Assembly (NCBI RefSeq): GCF_030317205.1
Contig: NZ_JASZYB010000001.1
Span: 186,001 to 250,000 of the forward strand
Length of the DNA stretch: 64,000 nt
Direction of reading: 5' to 3'
From: Variovorax sp. J2L1-78
GTDB taxonomy: Bacteria; Pseudomonadota; Gammaproteobacteria; Burkholderiales; Burkholderiaceae_C
Shown: in pieces, positions 1 through 8,570 of the stretch
Numbering within the stretch: the first letter of the stretch is position 1
How the letters are laid out: the number at the start of each line of letters is the position of its first letter
Notes under the pieces: model-generated
Seen by the model: the letters and a program-made list of their open reading frames with translations, nothing else
What the model was told of the DNA's origin: nothing
Database searches by the model: none
Translations under genes and position numbers: made by a program

Positions 1-2
1 TG

Positions 3-1370
3 GGCGACCATCTCGACAGGCAGCTGTACTTTCCGCTGCTCGGGGTGTGTCTGGCCGCCTACGCCTTGATGGTCTTCTTCTATCGCACGCGCATCGGTCG
101 CAGCATGCGCGCGGTGCGGGATGACGAGATTGCGGCCGAGGCCATGGGCGTTGACTCGCGACGCGTCAAGACCATCGCGTTCGTCGTGTGCAGCACGTGG
201 GCGGCATTGGCCGGTGGCTTGTACGTGCTGCTGGTCGGCTTCACGGCGCCGAGCAACTTCACCGTCTTCGAGAGTATCAAGATGATGCTGATGGTGGTAC
301 TTGGCGGTCTCGGCTCGATCGCAGGAACCTTCCTGGGCGCGCTGGTGATCACGGTGTTGCCCGAAGCGCTCCGCGGCCTTCAGACTTATTACCTGGCAGC
401 GTTCGGTATCGGTGTGGTGGTCATCCTGCTGGTGGCACCGCGTGGCCTCGGTGTCGTGGGCGACTGGCTACTCGGTTCCTTCCTGACCGGCGAGCGCAAG
501 CCGGTGGACAACGCGCCGGCCACGCCGCTGAACCTGACGGCAGCCGCCATGGCGGCCAGCACGGCGCTGACGGGTCACCCCCATGCAGGGCCTTTGGGCG
601 AAACACTCCTGCGTGTGCGCAGCGTGTCGCGCGCCTTCGGCGGCGTCAAGGCCCTGAATGACGTGAGCTTCGAAGTCCGCCGTGGCGAGATCCTCGGGCT
701 CATCGGACCCAACGGCTCGGGCAAGTCGACCCTGATCAACGCTTGTTCCGGCACCGTCGCCGTCGAAGGCACGATCGAACTGGGCGGCGACCGGATCGAC
801 AACCGGCCCCCCTGGACCATCCACGGCCATGGCGTCGCGCGCATCTTTCAAAACGTCCGACTCTGGGAATCGATGACGGTGCTGGAAAACGTCATGGTCG
901 CTTACCGCGCACCCCTCGGCCAGTTGGGGTCGCGCGAAGCGCACAGTCGCTCGGCGGCGCACGAGGCGCTCACCGGCATGGGCGTCGGCCACCTGGCGCA
1001 TCGGCGGGCAGGCGACCTGTCCTTCGGTCAGAGCCGGCTGGTCGAGATGGCACGCGCGGTCGTCAACAAGCCCCGCCTGTTGTTGCTCGACGAGCCGGCC
1101 GCGGGTCTGCGGGGCGGGCTGATCCTGGAACTCTCTCAGATCCTGCAGCACTTGCGCTCGCAGGGCATGTCGATCCTGGTCGTTGAACACCGTATCAAGC
1201 TCGTGATGAGCATGTGCGACCGCATCGTGGTGCTGAACCTCGGCGACAAGATCGCCGACGGCACGCCGGCGCAGGTCATGGACATGCCTGCCGTCATCGA
1301 GGCCTACCTGGGCGAACGGGTGCCCGAGGAAGCACCGCAGCCCCTGCGGCATCCCCCAGTCACCGTCTGA
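3..1370 (+). CDS. Fused branched-chain amino acid-type ABC transporter permease/ATPase (LivM-LivG), 5' end outside window
   Basis: The frame is open from the window edge, so the true start lies upstream. The first ~150 residues are hydrophobic, with the LivM cytoplasmic loop (SMRAVRDDEIAAEAMGV) and a glycine-rich segment (VLGGLGSIAGTFLGA). After a ~45-residue linker comes a LivG ATPase with Walker A GPNGSGKST, the LivG-style signature LSFGQ, Walker B LLLLDEPAAGL and switch His in VVEHR. Permease-ATPase fusions of this kind occur in Burkholderiales Liv systems. The binding protein and second ATPase follow in the same direction, so this is the inner-membrane part of an importer. The substrate cannot be read from sequence; the downstream flavin oxidase suggests a hydroxy or amino acid. 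Confidence 0.9.
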   Translation, partial: GDHLDRQLYFPLLGVCLAAYALMVFFYRTRIGRSMRAVRDDEIAAEAMGVDSRRVKTIAFVVCSTWAALAGGLYVLLVGFTAPSNFTVFESIKMMLMVVLGGLGSIAGTFLGALVITVLPEALRGLQTYYLAAFGIGVVVILLVAPRGLGVVGDWLLGSFLTGERKPVDNAPATPLNLTAAAMAASTALTGHPHAGPLGETLLRVRSVSRAFGGVKALNDVSFEVRRGEILGLIGPNGSGKSTLINACSGTVAVEGTIELGGDRIDNRPPWTIHGHGVARIFQNVRLWESMTVLENVMVAYRAPLGQLGSREAHSRSAAHEALTGMGVGHLAHRRAGDLSFGQSRLVEMARAVVNKPRLLLLDEPAAGLRGGLILELSQILQHLRSQGMSILVVEHRIKLVMSMCDRIVVLNLGDKIADGTPAQVMDMPAVIEAYLGERVPEEAPQPLRHPPVTV

Positions 1371-1401
1371 ACCCGATCTTGCAACCACTGGAGACAAAAC
1401 C

Positions 1402-2532
1402 ATGAAGAACGAACGTATGGCCTTCTCACGCTATCGCTGGGTGGCCGCTGCCGCTCTGGCGATGTCCATGCCGGCGATGGCTGACGCCCTGATCGGTGTC
1501 TCATTGCCGCAGACCGGCCCAAAGGCACTGGTGGGCCGCAATTTCAAGCAGGGTGTTGAACTGGCGATCAGCGAAATCAACGCCACCGGCGGCGTCCTTG
1601 GCAAACCGCTGGAGGTGGTGTTCGAAGACGATCAGGGCGACAACCCGAACGGCGCGATCAACGCGGTCAACAAGATCATGCAGGTGAGCAAGGTGCCGGT
1701 GATGATCGGGCCTCACTACTCGGTGACGCAGATGGCCACGCAAAAGACCTACTGCAACGGCAAGGTGGTCTCTGTCACCGGCGGCACGTCGGTCGCCATC
1801 ACACAGAGCGGCTGCAACTATGTGATCCGGACGCGCTCGGACGACGACGTCCAGGCCAAGGCTCTCATCGCCTACGCACAGAAGGAGCTGAAGGCAGGCG
1901 AGAAGACCGCTGTTTTCTATGCCAACGATGATTTTGGAAAATCAGGCCAGGCGCGTGTCGTCGCGCAGATGGCAGCCCTCGGCCTCAAGCCGGTGGCCGT
2001 GGAAAGCCACAACCCGAGCGACAAGGACTATTCCGCACAGTTGGCCAAGTTGCAGAAGTCGGGCGCCGAGCTCGTGATCCTGTGGGCCCATGACACCGAC
2101 GCGGCGCTGATCCTGCGGCAGGCCAAACAGTTCGGGCTGCCTTTCAAATTCGCTGGCGCCGTGCTGTCCGAAGAAGCCTTCCTCAAGCTCGCCGGCACCG
2201 CCGCCGAGGGTTCGATGAGCGCGTCCTACTTCGTGCCGACCGATCCGAATCCAGCGGTCCAGGCCTTCGTGAAGAAGTACGAAGCGAAATTCAAGATGGC
2301 GCCCGATGTCTGGTCGGCCACCTATTACGACGCGACCATCCTTGCAGCGCGTGCGATCAACGAGGCCAAGTCGACCGACGTCGGAAAGATTCGTGCTGCC
2401 TTCTCGACGGTTAGCTACAACGGACTCCTTGCCGACTACAAGTGCGACAAGGCCGGGGACTGCAACAAGCAGGTCAATATCGTCGAGATCAAGGGCGGTC
2501 AGCCGATCGTGCGCTCGGCCGTCAGGTTCTGA
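1402..2532 (+). CDS. Liv-type ABC transporter periplasmic substrate-binding protein
   Basis: 376 residues. A signal peptide ends near PAMADA (about residues 27-32). The mature part is a type I periplasmic binding protein of the LivK/Peripla_BP_6 family: it opens with ALIGVSLPQTGPKA and has the family pattern GVELAISEINATGGVLGKPL. It lies 31 bp after the permease/ATPase fusion, with GGAG just ahead of the ATG. Its role would be to capture the ligand in the periplasm and deliver it to the fused permease. An alternative start six codons in (MAFSR) would leave a shorter n-region. The ligand is unknown. Confidence 0.92.
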   Translation: MKNERMAFSRYRWVAAAALAMSMPAMADALIGVSLPQTGPKALVGRNFKQGVELAISEINATGGVLGKPLEVVFEDDQGDNPNGAINAVNKIMQVSKVPVMIGPHYSVTQMATQKTYCNGKVVSVTGGTSVAITQSGCNYVIRTRSDDDVQAKALIAYAQKELKAGEKTAVFYANDDFGKSGQARVVAQMAALGLKPVAVESHNPSDKDYSAQLAKLQKSGAELVILWAHDTDAALILRQAKQFGLPFKFAGAVLSEEAFLKLAGTAAEGSMSASYFVPTDPNPAVQAFVKKYEAKFKMAPDVWSATYYDATILAARAINEAKSTDVGKIRAAFSTVSYNGLLADYKCDKAGDCNKQVNIVEIKGGQPIVRSAVRF

Positions 2533-2555
2533 CGGTGGACGCGGAGATCATCACC

Positions 2556-3305
2556 ATGCAAGCGGACCTTCCCAGCTCGGTGGTCACCGAGTGCCCTGAA
2601 CTCGAGCTCTCGCACGTCGACGTGTTCTACGGGAAGGTGCAAATCCTGTTCGACCTGTCGATCCGCGCCTATTCGGGTCAGATCGTGGCGGTGATCGGTG
2701 CCAATGGCGCCGGCAAGTCCACCACGCTGAATCTCATCGTGGGTCGCCTCAAACCAGGGGCTGGCCGCGTCACTTACCGCGGCGAGAGCATCGTCGACCA
2801 TTCGGTTGAGCAGATCGTCGCGGGGGGTATTGCCTGCGTGCCGCAACGTCGCCGCATTTTTTCGACGCTCAGCGTCAAGGAGAACCTCGAAGTCGGCGCC
2901 TATGTCCGGCGCCATGACAAGGGCGCGGTCAGCGCGACACTCGACGAGGTGTACGAGCTGTTCCCCGTGCTCAAGCGCAAGGCCACCGAGATGGGCGGCG
3001 TGCTGTCGGGCGGCGAGCAGCAGATGCTCGCGATCGCACGGGGCCTCATGGCCGGCCCGCGCATCCTGCTGCTCGATGAGCCGTCGATGGGTCTGTCTCC
3101 CAAGCTGACGACGGCGATGTTCATCGACATCCGGCGCATCGCCCGCGCCGGGCGTACCGTGGTCATCGTCGAGCAGAACGCATTCGCCGCACTCAGCGTG
3201 GCCGACTACGGCTACGTGCTCGAGGGCGGACGGATTGCTCTCGAAGGCACGGCGGCGCAGTTGCTGCACGACGATCACGTCCGCGACGCCTACCTCGGCG
3301 CCTGA
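2556..3305 (+). CDS. LivF-type ABC transporter ATP-binding protein
   Basis: About 249 residues. It has Walker A GANGAGKST, signature LSGGEQQMLAIARGL and Walker B ILLLDEPSMGLSP, the classic LivF pattern and distinct from the LivG signature in the first gene. I place the start at ATG 2556. A GTG at 2535 is also in frame and would add seven residues; the open frame extends further back into the binding-protein gene. It completes the transporter: one fused permease/ATPase, this second ATPase and the binding protein. A separate LivH permease is probably encoded left of the window. Confidence 0.9.
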   Translation: MQADLPSSVVTECPELELSHVDVFYGKVQILFDLSIRAYSGQIVAVIGANGAGKSTTLNLIVGRLKPGAGRVTYRGESIVDHSVEQIVAGGIACVPQRRRIFSTLSVKENLEVGAYVRRHDKGAVSATLDEVYELFPVLKRKATEMGGVLSGGEQQMLAIARGLMAGPRILLLDEPSMGLSPKLTTAMFIDIRRIARAGRTVVIVEQNAFAALSVADYGYVLEGGRIALEGTAAQLLHDDHVRDAYLGA

Positions 3306-3324
3306 CGCCCCGAAAGAGAGCACG

Positions 3325-4731
3325 ATGGCATTTCATCAGACCCTCGAGCAAACCGCCGTGGCGGTCGATGCACTCCTGCCGGCCCTTCGCGATTTGCTCG
3401 GCGACCGTGCTGTCACGTCGGTCGCTGTGCGGGCGCACCATAGCCACGGTGAGGGGCTTCCCGATCCCGGGCAGCCGGACGTGGTGCTGTTCCCATTGAC
3501 CAATGAAGAGGTCGCAGCGGCGGTGCGCCTTTGTCATGGCGCCGCTGTTCCGATCATTGCGTTCGGCAGCGGAACGTCGATGGAAGGCCACGTTGCCGCG
3601 ATCCATGGTGGCGTCTGCATTGATCTCTCGCGCATGGATCAGGTGCTGGAAGTGTCGACCGATGCGATGGACTGTCGCGTGCAGGCCGGTGTGACGCGCG
3701 AACAACTCAACGAACACTTGCGTGCCAGCGGTCTCTTCTTCGCCGTCGACCCCGGTGCCAATGCCTCCCTGGGTGGAATGGCCTCGACGCGAGCTTCCGG
3801 CACGGCGGCCGTGCGCTACGGCACGATGCGCGAAACGGTCATGGGTCTCACGGTCATAACGCCGGATGGCCGCATCGTGCGAACGGGCACACGCGCTCGC
3901 AAATCCGCTTCGGGATTCGACCTCACGCGACTGTATGTCGGCAGCGAGGGGCTACTTGGCATCATCACCGAGGTGCAGCTGCGCCTGTACGGCCTGCCGG
4001 AGCAGGTCGTCGCCGCGGTGTGCCAGTTCGACAGCTTGCGTGCCGCCATGGACACCGTGATCTCGACACTCCAGCTGGGCGTGCCAGTCGCGCGCATCGA
4101 ACTGTTGAACGACGTGCAGATGGACGCCTGCATTCGCTATTCCAAGCTGGACGAGTTCGAGGCGCGGCCGACCCTGTTCGTCGAGTTCCACGGCAGCGAA
4201 TCTGCGGTGGCAGAGCAGGTGGAAATGGTGCAGGCGCTCGCCAACGACCACGGTGGGAGCGGTTTTCGCTACGCCTATCGTCCCGAAGAACGTTCGCGCC
4301 TCTGGAAGGCACGGCACTCGTGCTATCACGCCAACCTGGCGATGCACCCCGGATGGTGTTCTATGGGAACGGATGCCTGCGTGCCGATCTCTGCGCTGGT
4401 CGATTGCATCGCCGAAACCGAAGCCGACATTCGCGAAAGCGGCTTGTATGCCCCGATCGTCGGCCATGTTGGCGATGGCAACTTCCATCTTGGAATCATC
4501 TATGACGACAAGGACCCGACCGCGCGTGCAAAGGCCGAGTCATTGGCCGAGCGCGTCGCGCTGCGTGCCATCCGGATGGGTGGCACTTGCACCGGCGAAC
4601 ATGGGGTAGGTCTGCATCGGATCGACCAGATCGAAGTGGAACACGGCGAGGCCATTGCATTGATGCGCGACGTGAAGCGCGCACTCGACCCGCTCGGCAT
4701 CATGAACCCCGGAAAGATGCTTCGTATGTAG
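3325..4731 (+). CDS. FAD-binding oxidoreductase (GlcD/D-lactate dehydrogenase type)
   Basis: 468 residues from ATG 3325, preceded by GAAAGAGAG. The N-terminal half is an FAD-binding type 4 (PCMH/VAO) domain with PGANASLGGMASTRASGTAAVRYG-type flavin contacts and YVGSEGLLGIITEVQLRL. The C-terminal half has the FAD-oxidase motif HVGDGNFH and ends TCTGEHGVGLHR...MNPGKML, typical of GlcD and bacterial D-2-hydroxyacid dehydrogenases. It probably oxidises a 2-hydroxyacid to a 2-oxoacid. It sits 19 bp after the ABC ATPase, so uptake and first oxidation are likely coupled, though the specific acid cannot be assigned. Confidence 0.88.
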   Translation: MAFHQTLEQTAVAVDALLPALRDLLGDRAVTSVAVRAHHSHGEGLPDPGQPDVVLFPLTNEEVAAAVRLCHGAAVPIIAFGSGTSMEGHVAAIHGGVCIDLSRMDQVLEVSTDAMDCRVQAGVTREQLNEHLRASGLFFAVDPGANASLGGMASTRASGTAAVRYGTMRETVMGLTVITPDGRIVRTGTRARKSASGFDLTRLYVGSEGLLGIITEVQLRLYGLPEQVVAAVCQFDSLRAAMDTVISTLQLGVPVARIELLNDVQMDACIRYSKLDEFEARPTLFVEFHGSESAVAEQVEMVQALANDHGGSGFRYAYRPEERSRLWKARHSCYHANLAMHPGWCSMGTDACVPISALVDCIAETEADIRESGLYAPIVGHVGDGNFHLGIIYDDKDPTARAKAESLAERVALRAIRMGGTCTGEHGVGLHRIDQIEVEHGEAIALMRDVKRALDPLGIMNPGKMLRM

Positions 4732-4764
4732 TGCGGGGCATTCGTTTTTCAAGCGCAAACCCTG

Positions 4765-5700
4765 TCAATGCGGTGCTTCAGGGTTCATAAAGTCGACCAG
4801 TTGCCGCCACGCCCCGAACGGTCCTGCGATCGGGCACATCAAGCCGAGCGGCTCGAGCATGTAAAGCGGCCGTAGCTTCAACTCGCGCAGCGAACCGGCA
4901 TCGAGGAGGGGCCGCACGAAGTTAAGCGGCAGGAACGACAGTAGGTTCTCTCGCTGCGAGAGCCACCACAACATGGCGGTCGAGCGAGTGACGACCGGAT
5001 AGGTGCGGATCGGGCGAGGCAGGTTCGCGGTCAGTTCGTCGAATCGCTCACGGGCGGCCGAACCCGTGGGGGCGAGCAGCCAGGTCTCGTTGGCGAGTTG
5101 CGGCCAGCCCAGGGAACGCTTGCGCGCCAGCGGATGATCGGCCCGCGCCAAGACCGCGAAACGATCTTCGCGCACCGGCATGAAGTGCCAGCCTTCCGGG
5201 ATCGCGGGAGGCCGTCGGCATGCCACGAGATCCGCCTCGCCACGCGCGATGGCCAGCAGCTGATCGTCCCCTTCGGCTTCCGAGAGCTGGACGGTGACAT
5301 CCGGATGCCGTTGTGCGAAGCGAGGCAGCACGTCGAGCAGGAGCCCGTTCATCGCGCCGACCGAGGCGACGAGGCGGATGGCGCCACCGATGCGCTGCCG
5401 TCGCGCGGCGACGACCTCGGCGCCGTCGGCGACGCCGATCAACATGCGACGCGCAACGGGCAAGAGGTCTTCGCACGCCGGCGTGGGCCGCACGCCGCGC
5501 GCATGCCGCTCGAAGAGCTGAACTTCCAGCAGCCGCTCCAGGTACGCGAGGCCCTGGGTCACCGACGACTGCGTCATGCCGATCGAGTCCGCCGCTCGCT
5601 GGAGGCTGCCCAGCTCTGCCACTTTCAAGAGGATCTGCACATGCCGAAACTTGCCGCGCGCGAGCAGGCGGTTCAAGAGGACGGATGCGTCATGGCTCAA
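4765..5700 (-). CDS. LysR-family transcriptional regulator
   Basis: 311 residues. An N-terminal winged helix (about residues 18-75) has the LysR pattern LGSLQRAADSIGMTQSSVTQ, followed by LysR substrate-binding lobes (IRLVASVGAMNGLLLDVLPRF; LVACRRPP). It is convergent with the GlcD-like oxidase and divergent from the Bug receptor at 5817, so the Bug/hydrolase pair is its likely target. The inverted repeat at 5724-5746 in the shared promoter gap is a candidate binding site. The inducer is unknown; it is often the operon substrate in this family. Confidence 0.92.
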   Translation of the reverse strand: MSHDASVLLNRLLARGKFRHVQILLKVAELGSLQRAADSIGMTQSSVTQGLAYLERLLEVQLFERHARGVRPTPACEDLLPVARRMLIGVADGAEVVAARRQRIGGAIRLVASVGAMNGLLLDVLPRFAQRHPDVTVQLSEAEGDDQLLAIARGEADLVACRRPPAIPEGWHFMPVREDRFAVLARADHPLARKRSLGWPQLANETWLLAPTGSAARERFDELTANLPRPIRTYPVVTRSTAMLWWLSQRENLLSFLPLNFVRPLLDAGSLRELKLRPLYMLEPLGLMCPIAGPFGAWRQLVDFMNPEAPH

Positions 5701-5723
5701 GGTATCGGCAAGTCTAATGGGAG

Positions 5724-5746
5724 GGCGACGTTTTTAATTGGTCGCC
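5724..5746. promoter_or_regulatory. Inverted repeat, candidate LysR binding site
   Basis: GGCGAC and GTCGCC are separated by 11 bases, 24 bp upstream of the LysR start and ~70 bp upstream of the Bug start. Arm and spacer lengths resemble LysR-type sites in divergent promoters. This is inference from position and symmetry only. Confidence 0.4.
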
Positions 5747-5816
5747 GATGGCTTGCCCACGGATGATGACGACTTCACAAATAGCGGGCAGCAAGCCACG
5801 CGACAGGAGACAAAAA

Positions 5817-6788
5817 ATGAAAAAACCATGGCTGCTGCTCGCGGTTGTCTGTTGCCTGCTCGGCGCCTTTCCGGCCCATGCGCAGGACGAGGTCTGGCCG
5901 TCGAAGCCGATCCGGGTGATCGTGCCGACCCCGCCCGGCGGCGCCTACGACCGCACCATGCGACCGCTCGCACAGGAGCTGGCGTCGTTGCTCAAGCAAC
6001 CGGTGGTGATCGACAACAAGCCCGGCGCCGGCAACATCATCGGCGCCCAGGCGGGCGCCACGGCCGCGCCCGACGGCTACACGCTCACGATGACGGGCAT
6101 GGTGAACACGATCGCCCAAGGCCTGTACGACAACGTGCCCTTCAACATCGTCAACGACTTCGCCCACGTCGCCATGATCGGCGGCGGCGCGCAGTGGCTG
6201 GTGGTCAACAGCCAGTCCGGCATCGAGTCCTTCGCCGATCTGATCGCCCGCGCCAAACGAGAGCCGGGCGCGATCAACTACGCGAGCTCGGGCGCCGGCA
6301 GCACCGGCCATCTCGTGATGGAACTGCTGCAGAAGGCGACCCACACCTCGTTCGTGCACATCCCCTACAAGGGCGGCGCGGCCGCACTGATGGATGTGCT
6401 GGGAGGCCAGGTCGCTGTCACCGTGATTCCGTTGAGCGGTTCGATGCCATACATCCAGAGCGGCAAGCTCAAGGTGCTGGCGGTGTCCAGCCCGAAGCGC
6501 AGCCCCGAGCTGCCTCAAGTTCCGACCTTCGAGGAGCTGGGCTACAAGCAGCTGACCGTGATCTCGTGGGTGGGCCTGTCGGCACCGAAGAAGACGCGGC
6601 CCGAGGTCGTGCGCAAGGTCAACGAAGCCGTGCGTGAAGCGATGACGAGGCCGGAGGTGCAAAAGAAGCTCGACGCCGAAGGCATCACGCCAATGACGAT
6701 GACGTCCGACGAATTCACGCGCGTCGTCAAGAGCGATACCGAGCGCTGGGGTGCACTGACGCGCAGCCTGCAACTCAAGGCCAACTGA
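5817..6788 (+). CDS. Bug/TctC-family tripartite tricarboxylate transporter substrate-binding protein
   Basis: 323 residues from ATG 5817, preceded by CAGGAGAC. A Sec signal peptide ends at PAHAQ. Family marks are WPSKPIRVIVPTPPGG, PVVIDNKPGAGNIIGAQ, APDGYTL, PYKGGAAALMDVLGGQV and the ELPQVPTFEELG block. It would bind a carboxylate-type ligand in the periplasm. No tctA/tctB lies nearby, so it is an orphan receptor that must share a membrane component or act as a sensor. An alpha/beta hydrolase follows after 18 bp, probably in the same transcript under the divergent LysR. Confidence 0.93.
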   Translation: MKKPWLLLAVVCCLLGAFPAHAQDEVWPSKPIRVIVPTPPGGAYDRTMRPLAQELASLLKQPVVIDNKPGAGNIIGAQAGATAAPDGYTLTMTGMVNTIAQGLYDNVPFNIVNDFAHVAMIGGGAQWLVVNSQSGIESFADLIARAKREPGAINYASSGAGSTGHLVMELLQKATHTSFVHIPYKGGAAALMDVLGGQVAVTVIPLSGSMPYIQSGKLKVLAVSSPKRSPELPQVPTFEELGYKQLTVISWVGLSAPKKTRPEVVRKVNEAVREAMTRPEVQKKLDAEGITPMTMTSDEFTRVVKSDTERWGALTRSLQLKAN

Positions 6789-6806
6789 GACCCGAGCCCA
6801 TACCCA

Positions 6807-7640
6807 ATGCCTTTTGTCACATCGAACAAGCGCGACATCTACTACGAGCGCCACGGCGCCGGCCCGGCGATCCTGTTCCTGCACGGAGCCGGCTCGAACG
6901 CCGCCACCTGGTGGCAGCAATTGCCGGCCTTCACGCCGCAGTACACCTGTCTCACGATGGACATCCGCTGCTTCGGTCGTTCGGTGGCGCCGCCGGAGGA
7001 GTTCTCGCTGGAGCTCTTCGTCGGCGATGCCTTGGCGGTGCTGGCGCGCGAAGGCATCGAGCGCGCAACAGTCGTCGGCCAATCGCTCGGCGGGATGATC
7101 GGGCTGCGGCTCGCGCTGCGCCATCCGGAGCGCGTCGCCGCGTTCGTCGCGTGCGACACGTCGCTGGCCATCGACCACCCGACGCTGGTCGACAGCATCG
7201 AGCGGCGCTTCAAGACAGTTTCCGCGGTGAGCATCGAGCAGCGCTCGCTGGGCGCCTGGTTCTTGAAGGCGCAGCCCGCGCTTGCAGCGCTTTACGCGCA
7301 GATCAACCACTTCAACCCGAGCGCGCACAGCATTGCGCCCGAAGTCTGGCGCGAGGCCGTGCTGCGCCTGAACCGGCCCGAGAACCTGCTCGCCGTCGCA
7401 GCGCTCGACCAGCTGGCTTGCCCGACGATGTTTCTCGTTGGCGCTGAAGACCCCATTGTTCCGTCGACGGTCATGCGCGAACTCGGCCAGCGCCTGCCAG
7501 GGAGCGAGGTCGTCGTCGTCGAGGAGGCCGCGCACTCCGCCTACTTCGAGAAGGCGCCGGAGTTCAACCAAACGGTGCTCGACTTCTTGAGACGGCGCGT
7601 CGATCACTCGGTCTGCTGTGCAGCGAATGGCTGCCCTTAA
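6807..7640 (+). CDS. Alpha/beta hydrolase
   Basis: 277 residues with an alpha/beta-hydrolase layout: oxyanion strand LFLHGAGSNAATWW, nucleophile elbow GQSLGG, acid region FLVGAEDPIV and catalytic His in AAHSAYFEKAPEF. No signal peptide, so cytoplasmic. It resembles the esterases and enol-lactone or ring-cleavage hydrolases of aromatic pathways. Operon position after a Bug receptor suggests it hydrolyses the imported compound or a derivative; the true substrate is unknown. Confidence 0.88.
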   Translation: MPFVTSNKRDIYYERHGAGPAILFLHGAGSNAATWWQQLPAFTPQYTCLTMDIRCFGRSVAPPEEFSLELFVGDALAVLAREGIERATVVGQSLGGMIGLRLALRHPERVAAFVACDTSLAIDHPTLVDSIERRFKTVSAVSIEQRSLGAWFLKAQPALAALYAQINHFNPSAHSIAPEVWREAVLRLNRPENLLAVAALDQLACPTMFLVGAEDPIVPSTVMRELGQRLPGSEVVVVEEAAHSAYFEKAPEFNQTVLDFLRRRVDHSVCCAANGCP

Positions 7641-8003
7641 CTCTACAGGCGATGCCAAACCGATCACCGACGGCATGAACGTCCATACACTGGCTCTGGC
7701 CGGCGCGGTAGCAGCATCGACCGGCGCGAATCCGGCAGCCCGTAGTTGCGATGGCGTAGGGTGAACACGCCAACGACCGCTCATGCGTGGCGATCCGGCA
7801 CGTGCGCTGGCCGAGGTGGCGCTGATCGTGCGCCGCTGCCGGAGTGGTCATCACCAGCGTGAGGCCCGCCGGCCACGGATGCAGGCGGCCACACGGGCCG
7901 GGCCAATCCCTTGCCGTGCAACCGCGCCGGCACTTTTTGTCCTTCGCCGTTGATGTACCGCAGGCCTTTCCGGTGCGTGACTTCTTGTCTTTCTCCCGTT
8001 CGA
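7641..8003. other. Intergenic stretch without a supported gene
   Basis: 363 bases between the hydrolase and the convergent decarboxylase-like gene. A minus-strand ORF spans it, but its translation is Arg/Cys-rich with no family pattern. It could be remnant DNA; I saw no terminator or repeat. Confidence 0.5.
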
Positions 8004-8570
8004 TCAACATGCTTGGATGGGACAGGGCTCCAAGGTGGACTGCACGTTCAGCAGCATGGCGACCATGTTCGCCATGCCGCAGAAGGCGACGAGCTCTGCG
8101 GTGCCCTGCTCGCCGAATTGATGCATGGCGTCAAGCAGGGCGTCGTCGGAAACATGTTGGGCATCCGCGAGCGACGCATAGAAGCGTCCAGCGATTTCCA
8201 GCGCACCGCCATCCGTCGGAATGCCGCCCGAAGCGATGGTGTCGATCATCGACGCGGTGACGCCCGCAGCCAATGCCTTGTCGGCATGCGTCTGCCATTG
8301 ATGGCGGCACTTTTGCCGATGGGCCGTCATGAGGAAGATGGCTTCCAACACGGATCGAGGCAGCGTGCCGGTCCAGAGTTCGGTAGACAACTGCTCGAAC
8401 AGATCCGCCACGCGAGGACTGCCGAGGAGCGGCAGATAGGGGGCGGGAACCCGGCCGCGGCGCGCCTTGATCAGGTCGTGGGCCGCCCGCTGCACCGCGG
8501 TGCGCAGGGCGTTCCGCGTCCCAGGAAACCGGGTCTGTCGATGCACATCCGTGGGCTTGTCTTCAGGCAT
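8004..8570 (-). CDS. Carboxymuconolactone decarboxylase/AhpD-like protein
   Basis: 188 residues. The central part follows the CMD fold: LPRSVLEAIFLMTAHRQKCRHQW then HADKALAAGVT. The AhpD CxxC motif is not present; the family's usual cysteine-histidine region here reads QKCRHQW. A second segment repeats the helical pattern (FGEQGTAELVAFCGMANMVAMLLN). Its start overlaps the end of the Bug gene by 8 bp, so the two are translationally coupled. Function could be decarboxylation, peroxidase activity or something else; the operon links it to an enolase-superfamily acid enzyme. Confidence 0.8.
   Translation of the reverse strand: MPEDKPTDVHRQTRFPGTRNALRTAVQRAAHDLIKARRGRVPAPYLPLLGSPRVADLFEQLSTELWTGTLPRSVLEAIFLMTAHRQKCRHQWQTHADKALAAGVTASMIDTIASGGIPTDGGALEIAGRFYASLADAQHVSDDALLDAMHQFGEQGTAELVAFCGMANMVAMLLNVQSTLEPCPIQAC

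Noticed and set aside
4758..4785. Hairpin AACCCTG/CAGGGTT as a bidirectional terminator
   Set aside because: Long loop, low GC stem, overlaps the LysR stop and lacks a following T tract on either strand.
5775..7784. 669-codon minus-strand open frame
   Set aside because: Antisense to the Bug and hydrolase genes, both of which have clear family motifs.
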